64,000 nucleotides of DNA from JAICJR01 sp963848495 (lineage in GTDB: Bacteria; Actinomycetota; Thermoleophilia; Solirubrobacterales; Thermoleophilaceae), in contig CAWKDV010000001.1 in assembly GCA_963848495.1 (NCBI GenBank), forward strand, positions 434,001 to 498,000, given 5' to 3'. The translations under genes and the position numbers were made by a program. This document shows, one piece after another, positions 34,015-43,585 of the stretch. The notes under the pieces were generated by a model. It searched no databases. It was not told the origin of the DNA and saw only the letters and a program-made list of their open reading frames with translations. Position 1 is the first letter of the stretch. Each line of letters starts with the position of its first letter.

Positions 34015-35049
34015 TCAGCGCGGCAGTCCACTCACCGTGAACGGCTTCCTGTTCTGTGCGAAGTCGGCGTTGACCACCAGGTAGCGGCCGTCCGCCCGCG
34101 CGATCGTGGAGGGCCCGCGCAGCGTCGCGTCGGTGCGCTGCCGCCTCAGCCGTCCGCTCAGTACGTGGTGCCGCACGCGCAGCTGGATGAAATCGACCAG
34201 GCCGTTCGCCCCGCCGGGCACCGCCGTGTTCGACCCCTGGACCACGATCAGCCGGCCGCCGTCGAGCAGCAGGCCGTCGCCGCCCTTGAACGGGCCACCC
34301 GATACGACGAGCTCCGCGACCTTGCGCGAGGAGTTCTTGCCGTCGCGGACCTGGACCAGGAACAGCCGGCCGCTGTTCGTGTCGACGACCACGAGGAGAT
34401 GCCGGTGGTGTGCGCTGCCCAACTCGACGATGCCGTTGAGGTTGAACGTGCCCGCGGTGGCGTCGAACGGCATGTCCGGCGTCGTCGTGATCACATCGGC
34501 GGGATCGATCGGCTTGGGGGTGGGCGTGCCCGCCGCCACCTCGGCCGCGCTCAGGTGGTAGAGCGCCGGGCGGAACGAGTCCGTCGCGAACACGTCGCCG
34601 TCGCGCGTGATCACCAGGTCGTTGACGAACGTCGGGCTCGAGCTGCCGCCCTTGGTGTCGAAGGTGGCGAGCAGAGCGCCGGTCGCGATGTCGTAGACCT
34701 TGATCGTGCCGGTGGATGCGCCCGCGACGTAGAGCTTGCCCTTGGACACCTTCATGCCCGTGGCAGCATTGCCGGTGCCACCGGTTACGAACACCGGCAC
34801 GGGCGTGCCGGTGTCGCCAAGGCGACCACGCCAGATCGAGCCGTCGGCGGCGCTCGAGACGAAGAAGTTGCCGCTGCGCTTGTCGAACGCGACGCCCTCG
34901 GGGTTGCCGTGATCGCCATCGAGCGTGTAGACCTGCGTGGTTCTCGGGGCATGCCTGCCGTGGTGACGCTGTGCCTCTGCCGCCACCGCTCCCGCAGCCA
35001 GCACGACTGCGGCCACTGCACTCACACTCGAGATCCAAAAGCGCTTCAC
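34015..35049 (-). CDS. Secreted SMP-30/NHL-like beta-propeller protein
   Basis: 344 residues. Signal peptide (MKRFWISSVSAVAAVVLAAGAVAAEA), then six or so propeller blades: NPEGVAFDKRSGNFFVSSAADGSIWRG, MKVSKGKLYVAGASTGTIKVYD, FVNDLVITRDGDVFATDS, RHLLVVVDTNSGRLFLVQV and GDGLLLDGGRLIVVQG. The fold resembles gluconolactonase/SMP-30 proteins. It is the last gene of the polyamine-transporter operon (12 bp after potC), so it may bind or process an imported compound; this is inference. Confidence 0.8.
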   Translation of the reverse strand: MKRFWISSVSAVAAVVLAAGAVAAEAQRHHGRHAPRTTQVYTLDGDHGNPEGVAFDKRSGNFFVSSAADGSIWRGRLGDTGTPVPVFVTGGTGNAATGMKVSKGKLYVAGASTGTIKVYDIATGALLATFDTKGGSSSPTFVNDLVITRDGDVFATDSFRPALYHLSAAEVAAGTPTPKPIDPADVITTTPDMPFDATAGTFNLNGIVELGSAHHRHLLVVVDTNSGRLFLVQVRDGKNSSRKVAELVVSGGPFKGGDGLLLDGGRLIVVQGSNTAVPGGANGLVDFIQLRVRHHVLSGRLRRQRTDATLRGPSTIARADGRYLVVNADFAQNRKPFTVSGLPR

Positions 35050-35061
35050 GGTCCACCTCCG

Positions 35062-35964
35062 TTAGGCGATCGCCTCCTGTTCGGGCCGAATGGAAGCGAG
35101 CTTCTCGGCCCTCCTCTGCTGTAACACCGTGAGGATGGCAATGATCACCGTGAAAAGGAAGATCATCGTGGCGACGATGTTGACCTCGGGCGGGATCGAC
35201 ACCCGGGCGGCGCCCCAGATGAACAGCGGGTAGGTGACCGTCGAGCCGGAGTTGAAGTTCGTGATCACGAAGTCGTCGATCGAGAGCGCGAACGCGAGCA
35301 ACCCAGCGGATAGCACGCCCGGCGCGATCAGCGGCAGGGTGACGCGCGTGAACGTGACCCAGGCGTTGGCCCCGAGGTCCTGGGCGGCCTCCTCGAGGGA
35401 GCGGTCGAACCCGATGAGGCGCGATCTGACCACCACCACCACGAACGAGATGTTGAACATCACGTGCGCGATCAGGATGGTGGCGAAGCCGGTGTTGATC
35501 CTCAGTTCGAGGAACAGCGACAGGAGCGCGGCGCCGAGCACGATCTCGGGCGTGCTGAGCGGCAGGAAGATGAAGAAGTTCAGCGGCGCGCGGCCGCGGA
35601 ACTCGTAGCGCACCATCGCCAGCGCCATCGCCGTGCCGAGCGCGGTGGCGATCACAGTGGAGATCGCCGCGATCTCGATCGACACCTTCAGCGCGCCCAG
35701 CAGCCCCGGCACCTGGAAGGGGTCCTTCCAGTGCTTGAGCGTCCACCCCTGCCAGACGAAGTTGAAGCGGCTGTGGGTGTTGTTGAAGGAGAACCAGATG
35801 ATGATCGCGATCGGGAACAGCAGGTAGACGAGCGCGATCGTGGCGTAGGCCGGCAGCGACCAGTGGATCAGCCAGCGACCGATGCGGCGGGCGGGCGACC
35901 TGCCCGGCGGGCGCTCCGCGCGAGCGGCGGCGGCGGCAGGCGCGCTGTAGGCCTCGCTCGTCAC
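35062..35964 (-). CDS. potC: Spermidine/putrescine ABC transporter permease PotC
   Basis: 300 residues with six membrane helices and the EAA loop typical of ABC permeases (LEEAAQDLGANAWVTFTRVTLPLIAPGVLSAGLLAFALSIDDFVITNF). The IDDFVITNF ending of this segment is characteristic of PotC. It has a proline-rich cytoplasmic N-terminus of about 30 residues. It overlaps potB by 4 bp. Confidence 0.93.
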   Translation of the reverse strand: MTSEAYSAPAAAAARAERPPGRSPARRIGRWLIHWSLPAYATIALVYLLFPIAIIIWFSFNNTHSRFNFVWQGWTLKHWKDPFQVPGLLGALKVSIEIAAISTVIATALGTAMALAMVRYEFRGRAPLNFFIFLPLSTPEIVLGAALLSLFLELRINTGFATILIAHVMFNISFVVVVVRSRLIGFDRSLEEAAQDLGANAWVTFTRVTLPLIAPGVLSAGLLAFALSIDDFVITNFNSGSTVTYPLFIWGAARVSIPPEVNIVATMIFLFTVIIAILTVLQQRRAEKLASIRPEQEAIA

Positions 35965-36833
35965 GTCACCGCCTCGCTGCCCATCAGGGACTCGGTGCCG
36001 GCGAGCTTGGCCCAGATCCCCACCATCACGAGGATGATCGCCATCAGCGTGAACGACAGCGCCGCGGCGGTCGGGTAGTCGTTGATCTCCAGATAGCGGC
36101 TCTGGATGACGTTGCCGATCATCGTCTGCTTGGGGGAGCCGAGCAGTGCGGCATTGACGAAGTCGCCGGCCGCAGGGATGAACGTGAGCAGCACGCCGGC
36201 CACCACGCCCGGCATCGAGAGCGGCAGCGTGACCTTCGTGAACACCGAGCGGCGGTTGCCGTAGAGGTCCGCCCCCGCCTCGAGCAGCCTGCCGTCGATG
36301 CGCTCGAGCGACGCGTACACGGGCAGGATCATGAAGGGCAGGAAGTTGTAGGTGATGCCCGCCACCACCGAGCCAGTGGTGGCGAGTATGCGGCCGTTGT
36401 GGCCGATGATGTGGAGCGACTGGAGGACCGAGACCAGCGGGCTCGAGTCGTCGAGGATGGTCTCCCAGGCGAGCGTGCGCACGAGGTAGGTGACGAAGAA
36501 CGGCAGGATCACCGCCAGGAGCAGCGCGTTGCGCCAGCGCCCGCCGCGGAACGCGATCGCGTAGGCGAGCGGGTAGCCGATCAGGAGCGACAGCGCGGTG
36601 GACAGCCCCGCGTACCAGAACGAGCGCAGAAACTGCGTGTGGTAGCGCGAGAGTGCGTCGGTATAGGTGGACCAGTGCCAGGCGAAGTGGAAGCCGTTGA
36701 ACACGGAGCCCGTGTTCAGCGAGATCCGCGCCTGGTAGTAGAGCGGCAGCGCGAAGAAGACGATCAGCCAGAGGAGCCCCGGCAGCAGGAGCAGCAGGGG
36801 GAAGATCCCCTTGTGGCGCTGGACGAAGGCCAC
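35961..36833 (-). CDS. potB: Spermidine/putrescine ABC transporter permease PotB
   Basis: 290 residues, six membrane helices. The PotB-type sequences are FFALPLYYQARISLNTG, LLIGYPLAYAIAFRGGRWRNALLLAVILPFFVTYLVRTLAWETIL and the EAA loop LEAGADLYGNRRSVFTKVTLPLSMPGVVAGVLLTFIPAAGDFVNAALLG. It lies 10 bp after potD and overlaps potC by 4 bp. Confidence 0.94.
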   Translation of the reverse strand: MAFVQRHKGIFPLLLLLPGLLWLIVFFALPLYYQARISLNTGSVFNGFHFAWHWSTYTDALSRYHTQFLRSFWYAGLSTALSLLIGYPLAYAIAFRGGRWRNALLLAVILPFFVTYLVRTLAWETILDDSSPLVSVLQSLHIIGHNGRILATTGSVVAGITYNFLPFMILPVYASLERIDGRLLEAGADLYGNRRSVFTKVTLPLSMPGVVAGVLLTFIPAAGDFVNAALLGSPKQTMIGNVIQSRYLEINDYPTAAALSFTLMAIILVMVGIWAKLAGTESLMGSEAVT

Positions 36834-36843
36834 CGCGCGAGAC

Positions 36844-38052
36844 CTATGCGCCGATGGTTGCCTGGAAGGCCTGGTTCAGCTTGTCCTCGTCAGCCGGCGC
36901 GAGCTGCTTGAACGCGTGACCCTTCTGGAGCGTCGTGGCATCCGGGAAGATCAGCGGGTTCTTGGCCACGCTGGGGTCGAGCTTGAGCAGCGCCTCCTTC
37001 GTGCCCGCGACGGGCGGCACGTAGTTGACGTAGTCCTCGATCGGCGCCTCGACCTCGGGCTGGTAGATGTAGTTCATGAAGACCTCGGCGGTGTAGGCGT
37101 GGGGCGCGCCGACCGGGACCATCATGTTGTCGGTCCAGAGCATGAAGCCCTCGTCCGGGTGCAGGAACTTGATGTTCTTGTTGTCGGACTGGAGCTGCAC
37201 CGCGTCGCCCGACCAGCCGTAACAGACCCAGGTGTCGCCGTGCGGTAGGTCCTTGAGGTAGTCGTTGCCGGTGAAGCGGCGGATCTGGCCGTTCTTCACG
37301 TTCTGGTCCATCTTGTCCACGGCGGCGAGCATGTCGGCGAGCGTGCCGGTGCTCGGGTCCTTGCCCATGCCGAGCATCGTGAGCCCGACCGAGTCGCGCA
37401 TCTCGGTGAGCAGCGTGACCTTGCCCTTCCACTTCGGGTTGAAGACCTCGTTGACGCTCGTGATGTCGCCGACCTTGTCCTGGCGATAGATCAGGCCGGT
37501 CTGGCCGCTCTGCCACGGCACGGAGTAGTTGCGGCCCGGGTCGAAGTCCGGGTGCTGCAGCGCCGGGATCAGGTTCTTCTGGACGTTCGGCATCGCGGCG
37601 TGGTTGAGCTTCTGGATGTAGCCGAGGCGGATCATCTTGCCGGCCATCCAGTCGGTCATCACGATGATGTCGCGGCCGCCCGAGCTGCCGTTGGCGAGCT
37701 GCTGGTGGACCTTGCCGAAGAACTCGGTGTTGTCGTTGATCTCCTCCGTGTACTTCACGTGCACGCCGTACTTCTTCTGGAAGTTTTCGAGCGTCGGGTG
37801 CTTGCCGTGGTCGACGTCGATGTAGAGCGGCCAGTTGGAGAAGTTGAGCTCCGTGCCGAGCTGGCCGTTGGGGATCGCCTTCGACTGCTTGTTGGTGCTG
37901 GCGCCGAGTCCGCCGCCACCGCCGCAGGCGGCCAGGAAGGCCGCGGCGCTGAGGGAGAGGGCGCCGGCCGCGCCGCCCCGCAGGAGCTGGCGGCGGCTGA
38001 CCTCGCTCGCCACAAGCTCGTCGATCAACCTGTCCATGTCCCTCTCGCTCAT
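36844..38052 (-). CDS. potD: Spermidine/putrescine-binding lipoprotein PotD
   Basis: A 402-residue periplasmic-type binding protein. A leader of 25 residues (MSERDMDRLIDELVASEVSRRQ) ends in a twin-Arg motif, SRRQLLRGGAAGALSLSAAAFLAACGG, with lipobox AAC, so Tat export and lipid anchoring are likely. The mature protein follows PotD: LNFSNWPLYIDVD, WMAGKMIRLGYIQKLN, YSVPWQSGQTGLIYRQDKV, MRDSVGLTMLGMGKDP and DNMMVPVGAPHAYTAEVFMNYIYQPE. It starts at ATG 38052 with GGAGGG 8 bp upstream, and ends 10 bp before potB. Confidence 0.92.
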   Translation of the reverse strand: MSERDMDRLIDELVASEVSRRQLLRGGAAGALSLSAAAFLAACGGGGGLGASTNKQSKAIPNGQLGTELNFSNWPLYIDVDHGKHPTLENFQKKYGVHVKYTEEINDNTEFFGKVHQQLANGSSGGRDIIVMTDWMAGKMIRLGYIQKLNHAAMPNVQKNLIPALQHPDFDPGRNYSVPWQSGQTGLIYRQDKVGDITSVNEVFNPKWKGKVTLLTEMRDSVGLTMLGMGKDPSTGTLADMLAAVDKMDQNVKNGQIRRFTGNDYLKDLPHGDTWVCYGWSGDAVQLQSDNKNIKFLHPDEGFMLWTDNMMVPVGAPHAYTAEVFMNYIYQPEVEAPIEDYVNYVPPVAGTKEALLKLDPSVAKNPLIFPDATTLQKGHAFKQLAPADEDKLNQAFQATIGA

Positions 38053-39288
38053 CCCCGTCACCCTCCAGTTGGCGCCGGCCGGCGCCGGCTGCTCGCTTGA
38101 TTCCGGTTCCTCCTCGGACTCCGGACTCTCCTTGACCACGTGCATGTGGTCGGTCGCCCAGCTCAGCCGCACGCGGGCGCCCGCGCCCGGAAGCCGCTGA
38201 CGCTCGTCCTCGTCCGCATTCGGGACGAGCACGGTCATCGTCACGTCGTCGGGCAGACGCACGACCATCTGCGTGGCGGTGCCGAGGTAGAGCGAGCTCT
38301 CGATCAGCCCCTCCACCGACGGCAGGCCGCCCGGCGCGGGATCCTCCACGCGCGTGACCTTCAGCTTCTCCGGCCGCACCACGGCGTAGCAGCGCTCGCC
38401 CCGGTCCACGTCGCACTCTGCCCGCACGGTCACCCCGCTGTCGAGGCGCAGTTCCGCGGCGTCGCCGGAGCGCTGACCCGCCACGCCCGGCATCAGGTTC
38501 GACACGCCGATGAAGCCGGCGACGAAGGTGGTGCGCGGCCGGTCGTAGACGGCCTCCGGCACGTCCACCTGCTCGACCACGCCGTGGCTCATCACCGCGA
38601 TGCGGTCGGACATCGTCAGCGCCTCCTCCTGGTCGTGCGTCACGTAGACGAACGTGATGCCGACCTCGCGCTGGATGCGCTTCAGCTCGACCTGGAGGTT
38701 CTTGCGCAGCTTGAGGTCAAGCGCGCCGAGCGGCTCGTCGAGCAGCAGCACTGCCGGCCGGTTGACCAGCGCGCGCGCCAGGGCGACGCGCTGCTGCTGG
38801 CCGCCGGAGAGCTGCCGCGGCTTGCGCTTTGCCTCGCGGGCCAGGCCGACCCGCTCGAGCTCCTCGGCCACGCGAGCGCGGGCATCGCTCTTCCCCATGC
38901 CCTTGCGGCGCAGCCCGAAGGCGACGTTCTCCTCGACGCTCAGGTGCGGAAAGAGCGCGTAGCTCTGGAAGACCGTGTTGGTCGGGCGCTTGAACGCCGG
39001 CAGTCCGGAGACGTCGTTCCCGTCGAGCAGGATGCGCCCGGAGGTGGGGTCCTCGAAGCCCGCGACCATGCGCAGCGTGGTGGTCTTGCCGCAGCCCGAG
39101 GGGCCGAGCAGCGTGAAGAACTCGCCGCGCTCGATGTCGAGCGTGAGGGTGCGCACCGCCACCACCTCGCGGAAGCGCTTGGTCACGTCCTCGAGCCGGA
39201 CGCTCGGTACCTCGGAGGCGCGCGCGTACCCCGTCGCCGCCGCGGGCGGGGCGATCTCGACTTCCGTGGCGTTCTCCTCGATGGCCAA
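36844..39288 (-). CDS. potA: PotA polyamine ABC ATPase, open in frame into PotD
   Basis: From TTG 39288 one uninterrupted frame of 814 codons runs through two proteins. Residues 1 to about 388 are PotA: Walker A GPSGCGKTTT, Q-loop VFQSYALFP, signature LSGGQQQRVALARAL, Walker B LLLDEPLGALD, H-loop VTHDQ and a C-terminal TOBE domain ending in WATDHMHVVKE. A Glu/Ser/Pro linker follows (about residues 390-412), then the PotD precursor. Separate translation of PotD is likely because a perfect ribosome-binding site (GGAGGG at 38066-38061) and an ATG (38052) lie at the junction. A stop TGA occurs in the adjacent frame inside that ribosome-binding site, so a single-base indel upstream would restore two genes. 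A true fusion is possible but would put a Tat/lipoprotein signal in mid-protein. Confidence 0.85.
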   Translation of the reverse strand: MAIEENATEVEIAPPAAATGYARASEVPSVRLEDVTKRFREVVAVRTLTLDIERGEFFTLLGPSGCGKTTTLRMVAGFEDPTSGRILLDGNDVSGLPAFKRPTNTVFQSYALFPHLSVEENVAFGLRRKGMGKSDARARVAEELERVGLAREAKRKPRQLSGGQQQRVALARALVNRPAVLLLDEPLGALDLKLRKNLQVELKRIQREVGITFVYVTHDQEEALTMSDRIAVMSHGVVEQVDVPEAVYDRPRTTFVAGFIGVSNLMPGVAGQRSGDAAELRLDSGVTVRAECDVDRGERCYAVVRPEKLKVTRVEDPAPGGLPSVEGLIESSLYLGTATQMVVRLPDDVTMTVLVPNADEDERQRLPGAGARVRLSWATDHMHVVKESPESEEEPESSEQPAPAGANWRVTGMSERDMDRLIDELVASEVSRRQLLRGGAAGALSLSAAAFLAACGGGGGLGASTNKQSKAIPNGQLGTELNFSNWPLYIDVDHGKHPTLENFQKKYGVHVKYTEEINDNTEFFGKVHQQLANGSSGGRDIIVMTDWMAGKMIRLGYIQKLNHAAMPNVQKNLIPALQHPDFDPGRNYSVPWQSGQTGLIYRQDKVGDITSVNEVFNPKWKGKVTLLTEMRDSVGLTMLGMGKDPSTGTLADMLAAVDKMDQNVKNGQIRRFTGNDYLKDLPHGDTWVCYGWSGDAVQLQSDNKNIKFLHPDEGFMLWTDNMMVPVGAPHAYTAEVFMNYIYQPEVEAPIEDYVNYVPPVAGTKEALLKLDPSVAKNPLIFPDATTLQKGHAFKQLAPADEDKLNQAFQATIGA

Positions 39289-39492
39289 ATTGGACCGGCG
39301 CCTAGCGCCGAGACGACTGAGCGCACGAACTTATGGGTGAGGCCGGTGCAGTGCAACGGCCAATTGCCCAAAACCTCGCGGGCGGGATTGTACGCACGGT
39401 ACAGTCGTCAAGACGGCAATTCACCGAACGCTCCCTTGTTCGTTCTACGTCCCGGCGGTACGGTTGTCCAGTCCGTCTAGAGAGGGGTTCCA
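39289..39492. promoter_or_regulatory. Divergent promoter region between potA and the aminotransferase
   Basis: 204 bp between two divergent operons, the only place for both promoters. It contains a hairpin CGGCGC-CTA-GCGCCG near 39297-39311 next to potA, an imperfect palindrome GTACGCACGGTAC (about 39390) and a related GGTACGG further on; the latter two are candidate operator sites for the PucR regulator encoded downstream. A ribosome-binding sequence AGAGGGG precedes TTG 39493. Operator assignment is inference. Confidence 0.45.
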
Positions 39493-40884
39493 TTGGCTAC
39501 GAAGCTCGAGTTCGCAACGAACGAGACCCGGGAGCACAGCAGGCTCCAGGAGCTCGCTAAGCGGCATCTGTGGATGCACTTCACGCGCATGGGGGCGTAT
39601 GAGGACCACGAGCTGCCGATCATCGTTCGCGGCGAGGGCTCCTACGTCTTCGACGAGCACGGCAAGCGCTACCTCGACGGCCTCTCGGCGCTCTTCTGCG
39701 TGAACGCCGGCCACGGGCGCGCCGAGCTGGGTGAGGCGGCCGCGCGCCAGGCCAAGGAGCTCGGCTTCTACACGAACTGGACCTTCGCCCACCCGCTCGC
39801 GATCGAGCTGGCCGCCCGCATCGCCTCGCTGGCGCCGGGCGACCTCAACCGCGTCTTCTTCACCTCGGGCGGCTCCGAGGCGGTGGAGAGCGCGATCAAG
39901 CTCTCGCGCGCGTATCACCGCCAGAACGGCGAGGCCTACCCGCTTCAAGATCATCGCCCGCCAGACCGCCTACCACGGCACCACGATGGGCGCCCTGATC
40001 GCCACCGGCATCGGCGCCATCCGCAACCAGTTCGAGCCGCTGCCGCCCGGCGGCTGCCACGTGGCCAACACCAACAGCTACCGCAACCCCGACTGGCTCG
40101 ACCCGGCCGAGGAGATCCGCAAGCGGATCGAGTTCGAGGGCCCGGAGACCGTCGCCGCCGTGATCCTCGAGCCGGTGCAGAACTCGGGCGGCTGCTTCAC
40201 GCCGCCGGACGGCTACTTCCAGAAGCGTGCGCGAGATCTGCGACGAGTACGGCGTGCTGATGATCTCCGACGAGGTCATCTGCTCGTGGGGCCGACTCGG
40301 AACTACTTCGGCTGCCGAGCGCTACGACTTCGTGCCGGACCTGATCACCACGGCCAAGGGACTCACCTCCGCCTACGCGCCGATGGGCGCCGTGATCGCG
40401 CGCGACAAGGTGTTCGATCACTTCTCGGAGGGCACGAGCATGTTCGCCCACGGGCTCACGTTCGGCGGGCATCCCGTATCGGCCGCCGTGGCGCATGGCC
40501 AACCTCGACATCTTCGAGCGCGAGGACCTCTGCGGGCGCGTGCTCAAGTACGAGGGCGAGTTCCGCGACATGCTCGAGGGCATGCACCGCGACCTGCCGA
40601 TTGTCGGCGACGTGCGCGGCGCCGGCTACTTCTTCGCCATCGAGCTGGTCAAGGACCGCGAGACCAAGGAGACCTTCAGCCACGAGGAGTCGGAGGAGCT
40701 GCTGCGCGGGTTCCTGTCAGTCGAGCTCTACAAGCGCGGGCTGATCTGCCGGGCGGACGACCGTGGCGACCCGGTGGTGCAGTTCTCGCCTCCGCTCGTG
40801 AGCGGGCCCGAGCAGTTCGAGGAGATCGAGTCGGTGATCCGGCCGGTGCTCACCGAGGCCTGGGAGCGGATCGTCCGCCACTAG
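39493..40884 (+). CDS. Putrescine-type class III aminotransferase, multiply frameshifted
   Basis: Likely omega-amino acid/putrescine:pyruvate aminotransferase (SpuC-like). The conserved reading passes through three phases: MATKLEFATNETREH to GEAYP; then FKIIARQTAYHGTTMGALIATGIG, VILEPVQNSGGCF; then REICDEYGVLMISDEVICSWGRLG, ITTAKGLTSAYAPMGAVIA (PLP Lys in TTAKGL); then NLDIFEREDLCGRVLKYEGEF to the stop. Each change (near 39943, 40227 and 40490) needs removal of exactly one base; the first is a C added to a CC run (tacccgc for taccgc). All catalytic elements are intact, which suggests sequence errors rather than decay. Start TTG 39493 with AGAGGGG upstream. Confidence 0.85.
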
Positions 40885-40905
40885 ACCGGGTCCGGGGAGG
40901 CTGAG

Positions 40906-42484
40906 GTGCTCACGGTTCAGAGGCTGGTCGAGGACATCGGCCTCGAGCTGCTCGCCGGCGAGGAGTCGGCCGAGGCGCCGGTCCGCTGGGTGCACATCAC
41001 CGAGCTGATCGACCCCACGCCGTGGCTGTCGGGCGGCGAGCTGTGCTCACCACCGGCATCCAGCTCGACACGCCCGAGAAGCAGCGCGAGTTCGTGGCGC
41101 GGCTGGCCGGCCACCACCTGGCCGGCCTCGGCTTCGGCACGGGCTTCAACCACGACGCGGTGCCGCAGGCGCTGCTCGAGGAGGCGGCGGAGCTGGGCTT
41201 CCCCGTCTTCGAGGTGCCCTACGACCTGCCGTTCATCGCCATCACCGAGAAGGCGTTCACCCGCCTCGTAAACGAGCAGTACGAGGTGCTGCAGCGCGGC
41301 ATCGCCATCCAGCGGCGGCTGGAGCGGCTGATCCTCGAGGAGCGCGGGCTCGACGAGGTGATGCGCGCGCTGGCGGCCGCGATCGGCGGCGCGGTGGTCG
41401 TGCTCAGCTCGCGCGGCGAGACGATGGCCGCCAAGGCGTTCCGGCGCGAGCTGTCGGGCGAGGCGCTGGCCGGATTGCACGACGAGGTGGCCGCACGCGC
41501 CACCGCGCCAATCGGCAACGGCGCCGGCGCCGCCGCCACGGCGGTGGCGTTCGCCCCGAGCACCCAGAGCTGGCCGGCCGTGCGCTGGCGCTGCCCGTGG
41601 CCACGCGCGGCAGCGGCGCGCCGCAGGCCTGGCTGATCGCCGTGCGCGACGCCGGCGGCCTCGGCGACTTCGAGCGGCTGATCCTCCAGCAGGCCGTGAC
41701 GGTCGTCGCGCTCGAGCTGCTGCGCCAGCGGGTGATGCGCGACACCGAGCGCCGCCTGGCCGGCGACGTGCTTGCTGAGGCGCTCACCGGCCGTGTGGAG
41801 GCGCGAGGAGCTGCAGAGCCGGCTGCGTCCGTTCGGCGTCGGCGACACCGCCGCCGTGCTCGTGTTCGAGCTGGCCGACCCCGCGGGCGCCGAGCCGCTG
41901 CTCGACCGTTTCATGTCCAGCACCGGCGCGGGCGCGCTGGTGGCGATGCGCGAACGCGCACCTGTGCGCGGTGGTCGACGTCCGCGACATCGACTCGATC
42001 GAGCTCGCCGGACGCGCACGCGCGGCGCTGGCCGCGGAGCACGGCGACGTGCGCGCCGCAGCCAGCCGGCCGGCGCCCACGCGCGCGCTGCGGCGCAGCT
42101 ACCACGAGGCGCGCTGCGCGCTCGAGGCCCCGACGCTGAGCGGCGGCGAGGCGCCCGAGGTCGCCTCCTACAAGCGATCTCGGCGCCTTCCAGCTCCTGC
42201 TCTCGCTTCAGGACGAGGACGCGCTGCGGCTCTACTGCGACAACCTGCTCGGCCCGCTCGAGAGCGGCGAGGGCGAGTACGGCGACGAGCTGATGCGCTC
42301 GCTGGAGGCCTTCATCGAGCAGAACGGCCAGTGGGAGCGGGCGGCGCGCCAGCTCTTCTGCCACCGCCACACGCTGCGCTACCGGATCCGCCGCATCGAG
42401 GAGCTCACCGGGCGCGACCTGAGCCGGGCCCGCGACCGGATCGAGTTCTGGCTCGCCCTCAGGGGCCGGGAGCTCGTCGGGTGA
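40906..42484 (+). CDS. PucR/CdaR-family transcriptional regulator, multiply frameshifted
   Basis: A regulator of about 520 residues when reassembled. The N-terminal PucR domain (MLTVQRLVEDIGLELLAGEE, then LTTGIQLDTPEKQREFVARLAGHHLAGLGFGTG) is followed by a central GGDEF-like domain. The C-terminal HTH_30 domain (FIEQNGQWERAARQLFCHRHTLRYRIRRIEELTGRDL) binds DNA. About five single-base shifts (near 41043, 41570, 41800, 41960 and 42173; two losses and three gains) are needed. Good ribosome-binding site GGGGAGG before GTG 40906. By position it is the likely activator of the polyamine-catabolism genes. Confidence 0.82.
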
Positions 42485-43585
42485 CCCACCCGCTGACGGT
42501 CGCCGTGCTCGGGGCCGGCGGCATCATCGCGCCCGCGATCGTGCGCGACCTGGCGGAGTCGCGAGGAGGTCGAGACGATGCGCCTGCTCGACCTCGACGG
42601 CGCCGCGCGCCGCGCGAGGTGGCCGCCACGCACGCCCCCGGTCGCGCCAGCGCGGAGGCGGTCGACGCGCGCGACGGCCTGGCAGACGTTCTGCGCGCCT
42701 GCGACGTGCTCGTCAACTCAGCCAGCTACCGCATCAACCTCGACGTGATGCGCGCCTGCCTCGAGGCGGGCTGCCACTACATCGACCTCGGCGGGCTCTA
42801 CTGGCTCACGGGCAAGCAGCTCGAGCTGAGCGGCGAGTTCGAGCGCGCCGGCCTCACCGCCGTGCTCGGCATCGGCTCCGCCCCGGGCAAGACGAATCTG
42901 ATGGCGCTCGAGGCGGTGCGCCGGCTCGACGCGCCGGTGCAGACCGTGGACGTGGCGGCGGCCGGGCGCGACCCCGACGCGCCGCCCGGCCTCAGCCTGC
43001 CCTACGCGCTGCGCACGCTGCTCGACGAGCTGACGATGCCGCCGATGGTGGTGCGCGATGGCGAGCCGGTGGAGCTCGCGCCGCTCACCCCCGCCGGGAC
43101 GGTGGACTACGGGCCGCCGATCGGCGAGGCGGACACGATCTACACGCTGCACTCCGAGCCGCGCACCTTCCCCGAGAGCTTCGGCTGCAGCGAGGCCAGC
43201 TTCAGGCTGTCGCTGAAGCCGGGGCTCGTGGAGCGCCTGACCGAGCTGATCGACTGGCCGGCCGACGAGGTCGGGCGCGCGCAGTCCGAGGCCAGCCCGG
43301 CCTCGCCCAAGACCTACTCGGTGCACCTCGTCGAGGCCACCGCCGTGGACGGCCGCTGCGTGCGGGTGTCCTGCGTCACCTCGCCCCACGAGGGCTGGCG
43401 CATGGGCGGCGGCGTGGTGTCCACGGCGTCGCCCGCGGCGGCCGCCGTGCGCCTGCTCGCGCGCCGGAAGATAGAGCGCCGCGGCGCCCATGCCGCCCGA
43501 GCGCTGCATCGAGCCGGAGGACATGTTTCCCGAACTAGAGCGACGGGGCTGCGAGTTCCGCGTTGAGGAGGCCGTCAGCACATGA
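42481..43585 (+). CDS. Saccharopine dehydrogenase-like oxidoreductase, frameshifted
   Basis: The start GTG 42481 overlaps the regulator stop (GTGA). Rossmann motif VAVLGAGGIIAPAIVRDLAES; then EEVETMRLLDLDG (after one extra base near 42562), back to the first phase at REVAATHAPGRA; then CDVLVNSASYRINLDVMRACLEAGCHYIDLGG and LGIGSAPGKTNLMALEAV. A third shift near 43488 gives PPERCIEPEDMFPELERRGCEFRVEEAVST and a stop at 43583-43585 that overlaps the ald start (ATGA), which supports the corrected reading. NAD(P)-dependent; lysine-6-dehydrogenase-like or carboxynorspermidine-type activity would fit the polyamine context, but is not proven. Confidence 0.82.

Noticed and set aside
39943..40500. Programmed ribosomal frameshifting in the aminotransferase
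   Set aside because: Three separate +1 changes without slippery sites, and neighbouring genes broken in both directions, fit sequence errors far better.
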